64,000 nucleotides of DNA from NCBI RefSeq assembly GCF_900110125.1, contig NZ_FOCN01000007.1:1-64000 (forward strand), read 5' to 3'. Below the pieces are notes generated by a model that saw only the letters and a list, made by a program, of their open reading frames with translations, had not been told where the DNA came from and ran no database searches. Shown in pieces: positions 33,361 through 42,131 of the stretch. The first letter of the stretch is position 1. Every line of letters starts with the position of its first letter. Source of the stretch: Cryobacterium luteum. GTDB lineage: Bacteria; Actinomycetota; Actinomycetes; Actinomycetales; Microbacteriaceae. A program made the position numbers and the translations under genes.

Positions 33361-34482
33361 ATGACGATTATCCAGACCAAGAGTTCGACCACCAACAAGG
33401 TGCTCAACTACCCCCTGAACGCCTGGTACGTTGCCGCCTGGGACCACGAGGTCACCCGCAAGCTGATCTCCCGCAAGGTCGCCGACAAGCCGCTCGCAAT
33501 TTACCGCACCGAAGACGGCCGGCCCGTCGCGCTCGCCGACGCCTGCTGGCACCGCCTCGCCCCACTCTCTCAGGGCAAGGTGCTCGCCAAAGACGAGATC
33601 CAGTGCCCGTACCACGGCATCGTTTACAACTCAGCTGGCCGCTGCGTCTCGATGCCCGCCCAGGAGACCATCAACCCGAGCGCGACGGTGCCGTCCTACC
33701 CGGTCGTCGAACGCCACCGCTTTCTCTGGGTCTGGCTCGGCGATGCCACGCTCGCCAACCCCGACACCATCCCCGACATGCACCAGATGGACCACCCCGA
33801 GTGGGCGGGTGACGGCCTGACCATTCCAGTCACCTGCAACTACCAGCTCGTGCTCGACAACCTGATGGACCTGACTCACGAAGAATTCGTGCACGGATCG
33901 AGCATCGGCCAGGCCGAGCTGAGCGAATCCGACTTCGAGGTCACCCACGACGACACCACCGTCACGGTCTCGCGTTGGATGCGGGGCATCGACGCCCCGC
34001 CGTTCTGGCTGAAGAACATGCGGGACAAGTTTCCTGGTTTCACCGGCAAGGTCGACCGGTGGCAAATCATCCACTTTGAAGCGCCCTCCACCATCAACAT
34101 CGATGTCGGAGTGGCTAAGGCCGGCACCGGAGCGCCGGAAGGCGACCGCAGCCAGGGCGTCAACGGCTACGTCATGAACACGATCACCCCCGAAACGGCA
34201 CGCAGTGCCCACTACTTCTGGGCATTCATGCGCAACTACCGTCTGGAAAGCCAGCTGATCACCTCGCAGCTGCGCGCCGGAGTCTCCGGCGTGTTCAAGG
34301 AAGACGAGGACATGCTCCTGGCCCAGCAGACCGCCATAGACGCCAACCCCGACTACGAGTTCTACAACCTCAACATCGACGCCGGTGGTCTGTGGGTGCG
34401 GCGCCTCATTGAGCGGATGCTCGAGGCCGAAGGCCGCACGGTCTCCGCCGGCCGCGCCGGCCGTGTTCGCGTCACCGACTAG
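33361..34482 (+). CDS. vanA: Vanillate O-demethylase, Rieske oxygenase subunit
   Basis: 373 residues. Rieske centre Cys62-Trp-His64 and Cys82-Pro-Tyr-His85, then the mononuclear iron site around DNLMDLTHEEFVHGSS. N-terminal YPLNAWYVAAWDHEV is typical of VanA. Hydroxylates the methoxy group of vanillate, giving protocatechuate and formaldehyde with electrons from VanB. The product feeds PcaGH encoded at 41328. vanB follows after 12 nt. GGAGG ribosome site. Confidence 0.9.
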   Translation: MTIIQTKSSTTNKVLNYPLNAWYVAAWDHEVTRKLISRKVADKPLAIYRTEDGRPVALADACWHRLAPLSQGKVLAKDEIQCPYHGIVYNSAGRCVSMPAQETINPSATVPSYPVVERHRFLWVWLGDATLANPDTIPDMHQMDHPEWAGDGLTIPVTCNYQLVLDNLMDLTHEEFVHGSSIGQAELSESDFEVTHDDTTVTVSRWMRGIDAPPFWLKNMRDKFPGFTGKVDRWQIIHFEAPSTINIDVGVAKAGTGAPEGDRSQGVNGYVMNTITPETARSAHYFWAFMRNYRLESQLITSQLRAGVSGVFKEDEDMLLAQQTAIDANPDYEFYNLNIDAGGLWVRRLIERMLEAEGRTVSAGRAGRVRVTD

Positions 34483-34494
34483 GCGGGCCCGATC

Positions 34495-35506
34495 ATGGCA
34501 GCAACCAACATTGAGGTCTGGCAGCAGGCGACGGTCATCGAGACCGTGGCCGTCGCCAGCAATATCCAGCGCATCGTGCTCGCACCGTCACTGCCGAAAC
34601 GAGCCGAACCCGGGTCGCACCTCGACCTGTTCGTCACGATCGCCGGCGAACGGCACAAGCGCTCGTATTCCGTCGTCGACTCCACCGAAGACGGCTCCCG
34701 GCTGGCGATCAGCGTGCTGCAGGTGCCGCTGTCCCGCGGCGGCTCGATCTTCATGCACTCTGTGCGGCCGGGCGACACGCTCGAGATCACCCAGCCGCTG
34801 CAGAATTTTCCGCTGCGCATCGGCGCGCCCCGCTACGTGCTGCTGGCCGGCGGCATCGGCGTGACGGCGATCGTCAATATGGCGCGGGTGCTGAAAAACC
34901 TCGGGGCGAACTACACGCTCGTCTACGCGGCGCGCAGCCGCGAGCGCATGGCTTTCCTGCCCGAGCTGCTCGCGCTGCACGGCGACAACCTGCGGGTGCA
35001 CATCGACGATGAGGGCACCGAATTGTCGGTGGCTGAGCTGGTCGGCAGCGTCGACCCGCTCGCCGAACTCTACATGTGCGGGCCGATCCGCCTGATGGAT
35101 GCCGTGCGTCGCGCCTGGCGTGAACGCAAGCTCAACGACCCGAACCTGCGGGTTCGAGACCTTCGGCAACAGCGGCTGGTACAACCCGGAGGAGTTCATC
35201 GTTCGGGTGCCGCGCCTCGGCGTGGAAGCGCGCGTGCCGGCGGGCCGCTCGATGCTCGAAGCCCTCGAAGATGCCGGCGTCGAGATGATGTTCGACTGCC
35301 GCAAGGGGGAGTGCGGCCTGTGTGAGGTCAAGGTGCTCGCGCTTCAGGGCGCCATCGACCACCGCGACGTGTTCTACAGCGAACGCCAGCAGCACGCCGC
35401 CGCCAAGATGTGCTGCTGCGTCTCCCGCGCCGTCACGTCGCCCACCGGCCTGCAAGCGGATTCCGCGCGCGGCGGCCCGGCGATCGTCACGATCGCCGTC
35501 TCCTAG
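34495..35506 (+). pseudogene. vanB: Vanillate O-demethylase reductase subunit, single-base frameshift
   Basis: Read across two frames the protein is full length (about 336 residues). The flavin/NAD part is in frame 34495-35148 (HKRSYSVVD for flavin, LAGGIGVTAI for NAD). The ferredoxin part is in another frame to 35506 (FETFGNSGWYNPEEF, then DCRKGECGLCEV with the 2Fe-2S cysteines and KMCCCVS). The junction is CTGCGGGTTCGAG at about 35146: one G too many in the run 35150-35152 would restore LRFETFG. Either a real loss of VanB, or a homopolymer sequencing error; both halves are otherwise well conserved, which favours a very recent event or an error. Confidence 0.8.
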
Positions 35507-35519
35507 CGTTCACAACGAA

Positions 35520-35552
35520 CGGATGCCCCGGCGAGCTTCGCCGGGGCATCCG
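35520..35552. terminator. Strong hairpin between vanB and the ABC operon
   Basis: CGGATGCCCCGGCGA / TCGCCGGGGCATCCG, a perfect 15-bp stem with a three-base loop, between converging genes. No T-run on either side, as often in actinobacteria. Built on the GCATCCG motif. Confidence 0.8.
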
Positions 35553-35566
35553 CGTGGTGGTCTGGG

Positions 35567-36445
35567 CTACTTGAGCGAAGCCTTGCGCTGCGCGGTGATC
35601 TGTTCGGTGACCGGGCCGAGCTTGGCGCGCTGGATCTCGGCGTACACGTGCGAGCGCAGCTCCATGAAACGGGGGAGGGCGCGAGTGTTGAGCTGGTCGC
35701 GCTCGGCCGGCAGGTCGATTTTGAGGTCTTCCTGCACGACGGTCGGTGAACTCGACAGCACGATGACGCGTTCGCCGAGGTACACGGACTCGTCGATGTC
35801 GTGGGTGACGAACAGAATCGTCACGCCGAGCTGCTTCCAGATGGTGCGGATGAGGTCTTCGAGGTCGGCGCGAGTCTGCGCGTCGACGGCCGCGAAGGGC
35901 TCATCCATGAGCAGCACCTGCGGGCGGTAGGCGACGGCGCGGGCGATCGCAACACGCTGCTGCATGCCGCCGGACAGCTGCCAGGGGTAGCTCTTGGGCA
36001 CATGGTCGAGTCCGACCGATTTGAGGGCGGCGTCGACGAGCGCGGCGCGTTCGGCTTTGGGAACCTTTTGGTTCTTCAGCGGTAGTTCCACGTTGGCGCG
36101 CACGGTCATCCAGGGAAAGAGGCTGCGGCCGTATTCCTGAAAGACGACGGCCATAGATTTGGGCGGGCCGGTGACCTTGCTGCCGTTCAGCTCGACGGTG
36201 CCGCTGGTCTGTTCCATCAGCCCGGAAATGCATTTGAGCAGAGTGGTCTTTCCCGAGCCGGAGGGTCCGACGAGGCAGACCAGTTCGCCCTCGGCGAGGT
36301 CGAAGGTGAGGTCGCGCACGGCCTCGACCTCCCCGCCGGGCACCTTGTAAATCTTCTGCAGGCCGCGCACCGAGAGCATCGGCACGGCCTGGATTGGCTG
36401 GAGGGGCTGTACGGGCTGGTTCATGGTGGTCTCGCTAACTGTCAT
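35567..36445 (-). CDS. ABC transporter ATP-binding protein (SsuB/TauB type)
   Basis: 292 residues. Walker A GPSGSGKTTLLKC, Q-loop VVFQEYGRSLFPW, signature LSGGMQQRVAIARA, Walker B VLLMDEPFAAVDAQTR, H-loop FVTHDIDES. Member of the nitrate/sulfonate/taurine/aromatic importer group. Energises the two permeases upstream in the same operon; overlaps the preceding permease stop by 11 nt. Context (between vanAB and pob/pca genes) suggests uptake of an aromatic acid. Confidence 0.9.
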   Translation of the reverse strand: MTVSETTMNQPVQPLQPIQAVPMLSVRGLQKIYKVPGGEVEAVRDLTFDLAEGELVCLVGPSGSGKTTLLKCISGLMEQTSGTVELNGSKVTGPPKSMAVVFQEYGRSLFPWMTVRANVELPLKNQKVPKAERAALVDAALKSVGLDHVPKSYPWQLSGGMQQRVAIARAVAYRPQVLLMDEPFAAVDAQTRADLEDLIRTIWKQLGVTILFVTHDIDESVYLGERVIVLSSSPTVVQEDLKIDLPAERDQLNTRALPRFMELRSHVYAEIQRAKLGPVTEQITAQRKASLK

Positions 36446-37208
36446 GAGTGATTTCCTTCAGACCGTGGTACCAGTGCAGTACCCGTCGTTCGACGAATTG
36501 GAAGATGATGGCCAGCCCCAGGCCGATCAGGCCGAGCACGACGATGCCGCTCCACATTTCGGGGATGGCGAAGTTGCGTTGGAACTGCACGATGGTGAAG
36601 CCGAGGCCCGAGGAGGAGGCGAACATCTCGCTGATCACCATGAGAATCAGGCCGATCGACAGCGACTGACGCACACCGGCCATGATCTGCGGTGTCACTG
36701 CGGGAAGAACGAAGTAGCGGATGCGGGCGAAGCCGCGGATGCCGTAGCTGCGGCAGCTGTCACTGAGCACCGAGTCGACGGCGCGCACACCCTCGACGGT
36801 GTTGAGCAGCACCGGCCAGATGGCACCGGAGATGATGACGGCCACCTTCATACTGTCGTTGACGCCGATGAGCAGCATGAGCAGCGGCACGAGCACCGGC
36901 GGCGGGATGGCGCGAAAGAATTCGAGCAGGGGTTCGAGCAGGTTGCGCAGCCAGCGGGTGGAGCCGATGAGCAGCCCGAGCACGATGCCGAGGCCTATCG
37001 CGAAGAACAGGCCCACCGCGAGACGGCCGAGGCTCGGCAGTACGTCGTCGACGAAGCGCTCACCGATCCAGGTGGTCCACAGGGTCTGGGCGAGTTCGAT
37101 GGGTTTGGGCACGAAGAAGTTCGTGGAGCCGAACGAGAGCGCGTACCAGAGCGCGATGAGCAGAATGGGCAGGCCGAAGAAATAAGCGATGCGTTTGAGG
37201 GGGCTCAC
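36435..37208 (-). CDS. ABC transporter permease (SsuC type)
   Basis: 257 residues, about six membrane helices. Contains the BPD_transp_1 coupling segment: EFFRAIPPPVLVPLLMLLIG, and DSCRSYGIRGFARIRYFVLP in the EAA-loop position. Pairs with the neighbouring permease (4-nt overlap) to form a heterodimeric channel with the ATPase encoded at 35567. Confidence 0.88.
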   Translation of the reverse strand: MSPLKRIAYFFGLPILLIALWYALSFGSTNFFVPKPIELAQTLWTTWIGERFVDDVLPSLGRLAVGLFFAIGLGIVLGLLIGSTRWLRNLLEPLLEFFRAIPPPVLVPLLMLLIGVNDSMKVAVIISGAIWPVLLNTVEGVRAVDSVLSDSCRSYGIRGFARIRYFVLPAVTPQIMAGVRQSLSIGLILMVISEMFASSSGLGFTIVQFQRNFAIPEMWSGIVVLGLIGLGLAIIFQFVERRVLHWYHGLKEITHDS

Positions 37209-38008
37209 AGGACGACCTCTCCTCTCACGGAGGGATGCCAGGAGAGCACCCGTTTTTCAATGATTCGGGCACCGAGGTTGATGAGCACGCCGATCATGCC
37301 GGTGGCGAGCACGAGGGCGTACATCGAGGAGATGGCGCCGCCGGACTGGGTGAGCGCGATCTGCTTGCCGAGGCCGGGGGTTCCGATGATGAGTTCGGCG
37401 GTGATCGCCAAAATCAGGGCGACCGCTGCGGCCAAGCGCAGTCCGGTCATCAGGTAGGGCAGGGCGGTGGGCCAGATCACGTAGCGCACCCGGGCGAGGG
37501 GCCCGAGGCCGTAACTCTTGGCGGTGTCGTTGGCGACGGCATCCACATCAGCGATGCCGTACAGCAGCTGAAGCAGCACCTGCCAGAACGAGGCGTAGAC
37601 CACGAGCAGCAGGGTTGACTCGATGCTGGTGCCGAAGATCAGCACCGCGAGCGGAATGAGAGCGACCGAGGGGATCGGGCGCAAAAACTCGATGGTGGTG
37701 TGGGTGGCGCGGCGCAGAAACCGGCTGGAGCCGATGATGAGGCCCACGACGATCGCAGCGACCGTGGCGATGACCAGGCCCAGGGCCCAGCTCGTCATCG
37801 TGTCGGCGACGTCTTTCCAGAATGCCGCCTCGGTCAGGTACTGGCCGAGGCGCCCGAGCACCTCGCTCGCCGGCGGCAGGTAGCGGTCGCTGACCAGGCC
37901 GAGGCGGGGAGTGGCTTCCCAGATCAGAAAGAACAGGATGATTCCGCCGATGCCCAGGCCCAAAGCTTTCGCTTTCGGCCCGGCAGCGGCACTACGTTGG
38001 TTTCTCAT
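37205..38008 (-). CDS. ABC transporter permease (SsuC type)
   Basis: 267 residues with a cytoplasmic basic N-terminus and six predicted helices. EAA-loop region NDTAKSYGLGPLARVRYVIWP; EFLRPIPSVALIPLAVLIFG marks the conserved core. Second half of the heterodimeric permease. Starts 52 bp after the binding-protein gene stop on the same strand, so all four genes form one operon. Confidence 0.88.
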   Translation of the reverse strand: MRNQRSAAAGPKAKALGLGIGGIILFFLIWEATPRLGLVSDRYLPPASEVLGRLGQYLTEAAFWKDVADTMTSWALGLVIATVAAIVVGLIIGSSRFLRRATHTTIEFLRPIPSVALIPLAVLIFGTSIESTLLLVVYASFWQVLLQLLYGIADVDAVANDTAKSYGLGPLARVRYVIWPTALPYLMTGLRLAAAVALILAITAELIIGTPGLGKQIALTQSGGAISSMYALVLATGMIGVLINLGARIIEKRVLSWHPSVRGEVVL

Positions 38009-38060
38009 ACTGGCAAGCCACTTCCTCGTGGTCGGTGCGATTCAAACGGATGCGGCGCGG

Positions 38061-39023
38061 TTACGGCAGGAAGGTGCTCACGTCGGGTGCGGTCTCGACC
38101 ACGCCGTACTTGAGGGCCGCTTCGCCGAGCGCGGTGACGGCGTCCACGTTGAACTCGGTCGGAAACTTGGGCAGCACGATCTTCGCGAGCACCTCGGGCG
38201 GGGTTGCGGTGTAGGTCGCGATGATCGCACGAACGGCGTCGGGGTTGGCCTCGGCATATTCGAGCGACTTGGTCATTGCGGCCTGAAACTTGGTGACGAG
38301 TTCCGGGTCGCCCTCAACGGTTGCTGCTGAGGAGAAGTAGGCGGCGACGTCGAGGTTGAGGTCGAAGTCGGCGTACCCGTAGGAGATGACGCGCTGGCCG
38401 CTCTCGATCGCGGCGGTGACGAAGGGTTCAACAACGAAGGCCGCGTCGACCTGGCCGTTTTCGACGGCCGCACTGGCATCCGGAAAGGGAATCTCCACGA
38501 AGGAAATCGACGAAGAGTCGCCGCCGAGCCGATCGATCGAGGCCCGCATGACCGTGTCGACGATGTTGTTCAGGCTGTTGCCCGAGACGGTCTTACCGTC
38601 GAGGTCGGCGAGCGTTTCGACCGGGGAGTCGCCCTTGACGATGACGGCGCCGAAGTCGCTCTCAACATCGCCGGTCGAGGCGACGGCCGAGTTGACGACC
38701 TTCAACGGCAGGCCCTTGTCGTTGGCGACCATGAGCGAGACCAGGTTGCTGAAACCGAACTGGTAGTCGCCGGTGACGACCGCGGGCACGATCGCGGCGC
38801 CGCCGGTGGCGGTTTCAATGGTGAGGTCGAGGCCCTCATCTTCGAAGAAGCCCTGCTCGAGGCCCAGGTAGAGGGGAGCGGTATCGGCGATGGGGATGAC
38901 GCCCACAGTGACGGGCGTCAGCACGTCACTGCCAGCGGGGGCAGCGGTGTCGGTGCCGGCCGAGCAGGCGCTGAGGGCGAGAACGGATGCCGCGGCAAGT
39001 CCGATCACGTGCAATTTCTTCAT
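38061..39023 (-). CDS. ABC transporter substrate-binding lipoprotein
   Basis: 320 residues. Signal peptide with lipobox LALSAC (Cys20). Mature domain TVGVIPIADTAPLYLGLEQGFF, TGGAAIVPAVVTGDYQFGFSN, typical NMT1/SsuA fold. Clearly related to the binding protein encoded at 29988 (VGVLAIAPSVAMQYGIDEGIF, GGAAMLPAVYAG). First gene of the transporter operon, divergent from the IclR regulator, so probably controlled by it together with the pob/pca genes. Confidence 0.88.
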   Translation of the reverse strand: MKKLHVIGLAAASVLALSACSAGTDTAAPAGSDVLTPVTVGVIPIADTAPLYLGLEQGFFEDEGLDLTIETATGGAAIVPAVVTGDYQFGFSNLVSLMVANDKGLPLKVVNSAVASTGDVESDFGAVIVKGDSPVETLADLDGKTVSGNSLNNIVDTVMRASIDRLGGDSSSISFVEIPFPDASAAVENGQVDAAFVVEPFVTAAIESGQRVISYGYADFDLNLDVAAYFSSAATVEGDPELVTKFQAAMTKSLEYAEANPDAVRAIIATYTATPPEVLAKIVLPKFPTEFNVDAVTALGEAALKYGVVETAPDVSTFLP

Positions 39024-39088
39024 GTCACTCCATTGTGGGTCGGTGCGGGTCGTGCTGCTGTGGCGCTGGGGCCTCTATCCGTGACAAC

Positions 39089-39173
39089 GTCAATTGTTGA
39101 CAGGGAAAGATTTGTTCTTGGGAGACTACCCACTCATTTTCCCATGCAAAGACATGCTTCCATCCAGTGGAAG
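39089..39173. promoter_or_regulatory. IclR-type operators upstream of regulator and ABC operon
   Basis: GTCAATTGTTGAC (39089-39101) is an inverted repeat with a three-base centre. CTTCCATCCAGTGGAAG (39157-39173) is a perfect 6-5-6 inverted repeat. A close copy of the second lies at 40041 before pobA, so it is the better candidate for the regulator encoded at 39205. Confidence 0.6.
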
Positions 39174-39204
39174 TTCTGGGCTGATCGCGGTAGCGTGGCC
39201 GGTT

Positions 39205-40017
39205 ATGAGCGGAAAACCAGCACAGAAGCGCGTGAGCGCCGGCGTCGCGGCCGTCGACGATCGTTCCGTCGCGGCTCGACTCTTCGCCATTCTCGACGCC
39301 TTCGCCGCTCCGGCCGGGGCGACTTCGCTCACACTGACCCTCACGGCCATCGCTCAGCGGGCCGGCCTCCCGCTCTCGACCACGCACCGGCTCGTGGCCG
39401 AGTGGGTGGGGTGGGGCGGTCTGAGCAAGCACGAGAATGGCCAGTACTCGCTCGGCATGAAGCTCTGGGAACTCGGCGTGCAGACCCCCACGGCCCGCAA
39501 CCTGCGCACCATTGCCCTGCCCTACCTTGAAGACCTCTACGAGACGACGCGCGAGCACGTGCACCTCGCCATTCTCGACGGCCGTGATGCCCTGTACCTG
39601 GAAAAGCTCTCGGGCCACCACGCCGTGCGCTTGATCTCCCGGGTCGGAGCGCGCCTGCCACTGCACTCCACCGGGGTTGGCCTGGTGCTGCTCGCCTATG
39701 CCCCCTCCGACGTGGTGCAGCAGTATCTCGCGACCAGCCTGCAGCGCTTTCTGCCGCGAACGGTCACCGAGCCCGAGGCGGTGCGCAAGCGTCTCGCCGA
39801 GATTCGCCTGCTCGGCCTCGCCCGAATGTCCGAGGAGATGACCGCCGGCTCAAGCTCGATCGCCGCCCCGATTCGCGACCGCACCGGCCAGGTCGTGGCG
39901 GCGGTCTCAATCGTGACCCGCACCACCGACACCATCGATGCGGAGCAGGAGCGGGCGGTTCGGGTGGCCGCCCAGGGCGTCAGCCGGGCGCTCGGTTATC
40001 GCCGGGCTCAGCAGTGA
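39205..40017 (+). CDS. IclR-family regulator of the pob/pca genes (PcaR/PobR type)
   Basis: 270 residues from ATG 39205; a TAGCGT hexamer ends eight bases before it, so the mRNA could be leaderless. HTH: SLTLTLTAIAQRAGLPLSTTHRLVAEW. Effector domain: LEDLYETTREHVHLAILDGRDALYLEKLSG, RLPLHSTGVGLVLLAY, and AAPIRDRTGQVVAAVSIV. IclR members PcaR, PcaU and PobR control these pathways in other bacteria, sensing protocatechuate, beta-ketoadipate or 4-hydroxybenzoate. It lies between the ABC operon and pobA. Confidence 0.85.
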   Translation: MSGKPAQKRVSAGVAAVDDRSVAARLFAILDAFAAPAGATSLTLTLTAIAQRAGLPLSTTHRLVAEWVGWGGLSKHENGQYSLGMKLWELGVQTPTARNLRTIALPYLEDLYETTREHVHLAILDGRDALYLEKLSGHHAVRLISRVGARLPLHSTGVGLVLLAYAPSDVVQQYLATSLQRFLPRTVTEPEAVRKRLAEIRLLGLARMSEEMTAGSSSIAAPIRDRTGQVVAAVSIVTRTTDTIDAEQERAVRVAAQGVSRALGYRRAQQ

Positions 40018-40040
40018 GCTGAATCGACATATTGTCAACA

Positions 40041-40057
40041 CTTTCACTGAGTGGAAG
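40041..40057. promoter_or_regulatory. IclR operator upstream of pobA
   Basis: CTTTCACTGAGTGGAAG, 5 of 6 half-site bases symmetric, matches the site at 39157-39173 (CTTYCA, five bases, TGGAAG). It lies 72 bp before the pobA start and just after the regulator stop. Confidence 0.6.
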
Positions 40058-40128
40058 ACGTGCACCGGGGAGCTGACCGGCGCAGCACACTGATCCCACA
40101 CCCCCTGTCATCGTCGCTAGGAGAACCT

Positions 40129-41310
40129 GTGCCCCACGAAACCACCCGCGTCGCTATTATCGGCGCCGGTCCCGCCGGTCTTCTCCTCAGCTGGGCCCTG
40201 CAGGGCGCCGGCATCAACTCGATCGTCGTCGAAAACCGTTCGCAGGACTACGTGCTGGGCCGCATCCGCGCCGGCGTCCTGGAACAGGGCTCGGTCGAAA
40301 CGCTGACCCGTCTCGGGGTCGGTGACCGACTCGCATCCGAGGGATTGCAGCACGACGGCATCTACCTGCAGTACGCCGGCGAGCGCCACAACGTGAACTT
40401 CAACGAACTGATCGGCCGCACCGTCACCGTCTACGGCCAGCAGCAGGTCGTAAAAGACCTCGTCACCGCACACGAACAGGCCGGATCGACCATCTACTAC
40501 GAAGCCTCCGACGTGGCCGTCGACGGCCTGTTGACCAAAAACCCGAGCGTCACCTTCGTGCACGACGGAGAACGGCACACCATCGACGCCGACTTCGTGG
40601 TGGGCGCCGACGGTTTTCACGGTATCTGCCGTGCGTCGATCCCCTCCGAAGAAATCACACTCTTCGACCGCAGCTACCCCTACGCCTGGCTCGGCATCCT
40701 CGCCGACGTCGCACCGTCCTCCGACGAGCTCGTCTATGCCCTGCACGAAGACGGATTCGCCATGCTCTCGATGCGCTCTCCCGCGGTGTCCCGCCTGTAC
40801 CTGCAGGTTGACCCCGCCGACGAGATCACGAACTGGTCAGACGACCGCATCTGGGAGGCCCTTCACACCCGCCTCGGCACCCCCGGCTGGAGCCTGGCCG
40901 AAGGCCCGATCACCGACAAATCGATCACCCCGATGCGCAGCTTCGTCGCCTCGCGCCTCGCCTACGGCAACCTGTTTTTGGTCGGCGACGCCGGCCACAT
41001 CGTGCCGCCGACCGGCGCTAAAGGCCTGAACTCCGCCATCTCCGACGTCACAGAGCTCGCGGCGGCCCTCACCGCCTTCTACGCCGACGACGAATCCCTC
41101 CTCGCCGGTTACAGCGAGAGCGCGCTGGCCCGGCAGTGGCGGGTGCAGCAGTTCTCCCGCTGGATGACCGAGATGCTGCACACCAGCCCCGGCGACCTGC
41201 AGACCGGCGCCTTCGACTATCGCAGCCAGCTCGGCCAGCTCGACTACCTCACCCATTCATTACTCGCCCAGCGCATGCTCGCCGAGCAGTACACCGGCCT
41301 CAAGCTCTAA
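40129..41310 (+). CDS. pobA: 4-hydroxybenzoate 3-monooxygenase
   Basis: 393 residues from GTG 40129 with AGGAG ten bases upstream. FAD-binding AIIGAGPAGLLLSWAL, the middle DG motif FVVGADGFHGICR, and LVGDAGHIVPPTGAKGLNSAI, all diagnostic for PobA. Converts 4-hydroxybenzoate to protocatechuate with NAD(P)H and oxygen. 4-hydroxybenzoate is what the phd enzymes would make from p-coumarate. First gene of the pca operon; pcaH begins 17 nt after its stop. Confidence 0.95.
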   Translation: MPHETTRVAIIGAGPAGLLLSWALQGAGINSIVVENRSQDYVLGRIRAGVLEQGSVETLTRLGVGDRLASEGLQHDGIYLQYAGERHNVNFNELIGRTVTVYGQQQVVKDLVTAHEQAGSTIYYEASDVAVDGLLTKNPSVTFVHDGERHTIDADFVVGADGFHGICRASIPSEEITLFDRSYPYAWLGILADVAPSSDELVYALHEDGFAMLSMRSPAVSRLYLQVDPADEITNWSDDRIWEALHTRLGTPGWSLAEGPITDKSITPMRSFVASRLAYGNLFLVGDAGHIVPPTGAKGLNSAISDVTELAAALTAFYADDESLLAGYSESALARQWRVQQFSRWMTEMLHTSPGDLQTGAFDYRSQLGQLDYLTHSLLAQRMLAEQYTGLKL

Positions 41311-41327
41311 CCCGGATCGAGGAGACC

Positions 41328-42131
41328 ATGACCCAGCAGACCACACCGCGCCGCGGCACCGGCCCGGCCAGCCAGAATGAGATCACCGCCGAGATCGAAG
41401 CGATCGAAACGGATGCCGCAGCCCGCGTCGCCGCCGGCGCCCCGCCCGAACTGCAGCCGCGCCGCGACTACCCGCCGTACCGCAGTTCCCTGCTGCGCCA
41501 CCCCACCCACGAGCTCGTGCGCGTCGACCCGGAAGAGGTTGAGCGGGTCTCGCCCGCCTTCGGCCACACCGACGTCAACGTGCTCGAAAGCGACCTCACC
41601 ATTCAGCACGCCGGCGAACCGATCGGCGAACGCATGACCGTGAGCGGCCGCGTGCTCGACGGCGAGGGCCGCCCGGTGCGACACCAGCTGATCGAGCTGT
41701 GGCAGGCCAACGCCGGCGGACGCTACGTGCACAAACGCGACCAGCACCCGGCTCCGCTCGACCCCAATTTCACCGGGGTCGGCCGCGCCATCACCGGGGA
41801 CAACGGCGAGTACTCGTTCACCACGATCAAGCCCGGACCTTACCCGTGGAAGAACCACATGAACGCGTGGCGACCCGCGCACATCCACTTTTCGCTGTTC
41901 GGCACCGCCTTCACGCAGCGGCTGATCACGCAGATGTACTTTCCCGGCGACCCTCTGTTCGCGCTCGACCCGATCTACCAATCCATAGCGGATGCCGATG
42001 CGCGCGCCCGACTGGTCGGGCAGTACGACCACAGCCTGAGCGTGCCCGAATTCTCGCTCGGCTACCGCTGGGACATCGTGCTCACCGGACCCAAATCAAC
42101 CTGGATGGAAAGCGAAGACGCCGATGAGTGA
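41328..42131 (+). CDS. pcaH: Protocatechuate 3,4-dioxygenase beta subunit
   Basis: 267 residues from ATG 41328 (GAGGAG upstream). Intradiol dioxygenase domain with the ferric ligands in GGRYVHKRD/PGPYPWKN (Tyr) and RPAHIHF (two His). The first 40 residues are an extra acidic leader. Opens protocatechuate to 3-carboxy-cis,cis-muconate together with PcaG. Overlaps pcaG by 8 nt. Confidence 0.95.
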   Translation: MTQQTTPRRGTGPASQNEITAEIEAIETDAAARVAAGAPPELQPRRDYPPYRSSLLRHPTHELVRVDPEEVERVSPAFGHTDVNVLESDLTIQHAGEPIGERMTVSGRVLDGEGRPVRHQLIELWQANAGGRYVHKRDQHPAPLDPNFTGVGRAITGDNGEYSFTTIKPGPYPWKNHMNAWRPAHIHFSLFGTAFTQRLITQMYFPGDPLFALDPIYQSIADADARARLVGQYDHSLSVPEFSLGYRWDIVLTGPKSTWMESEDADE

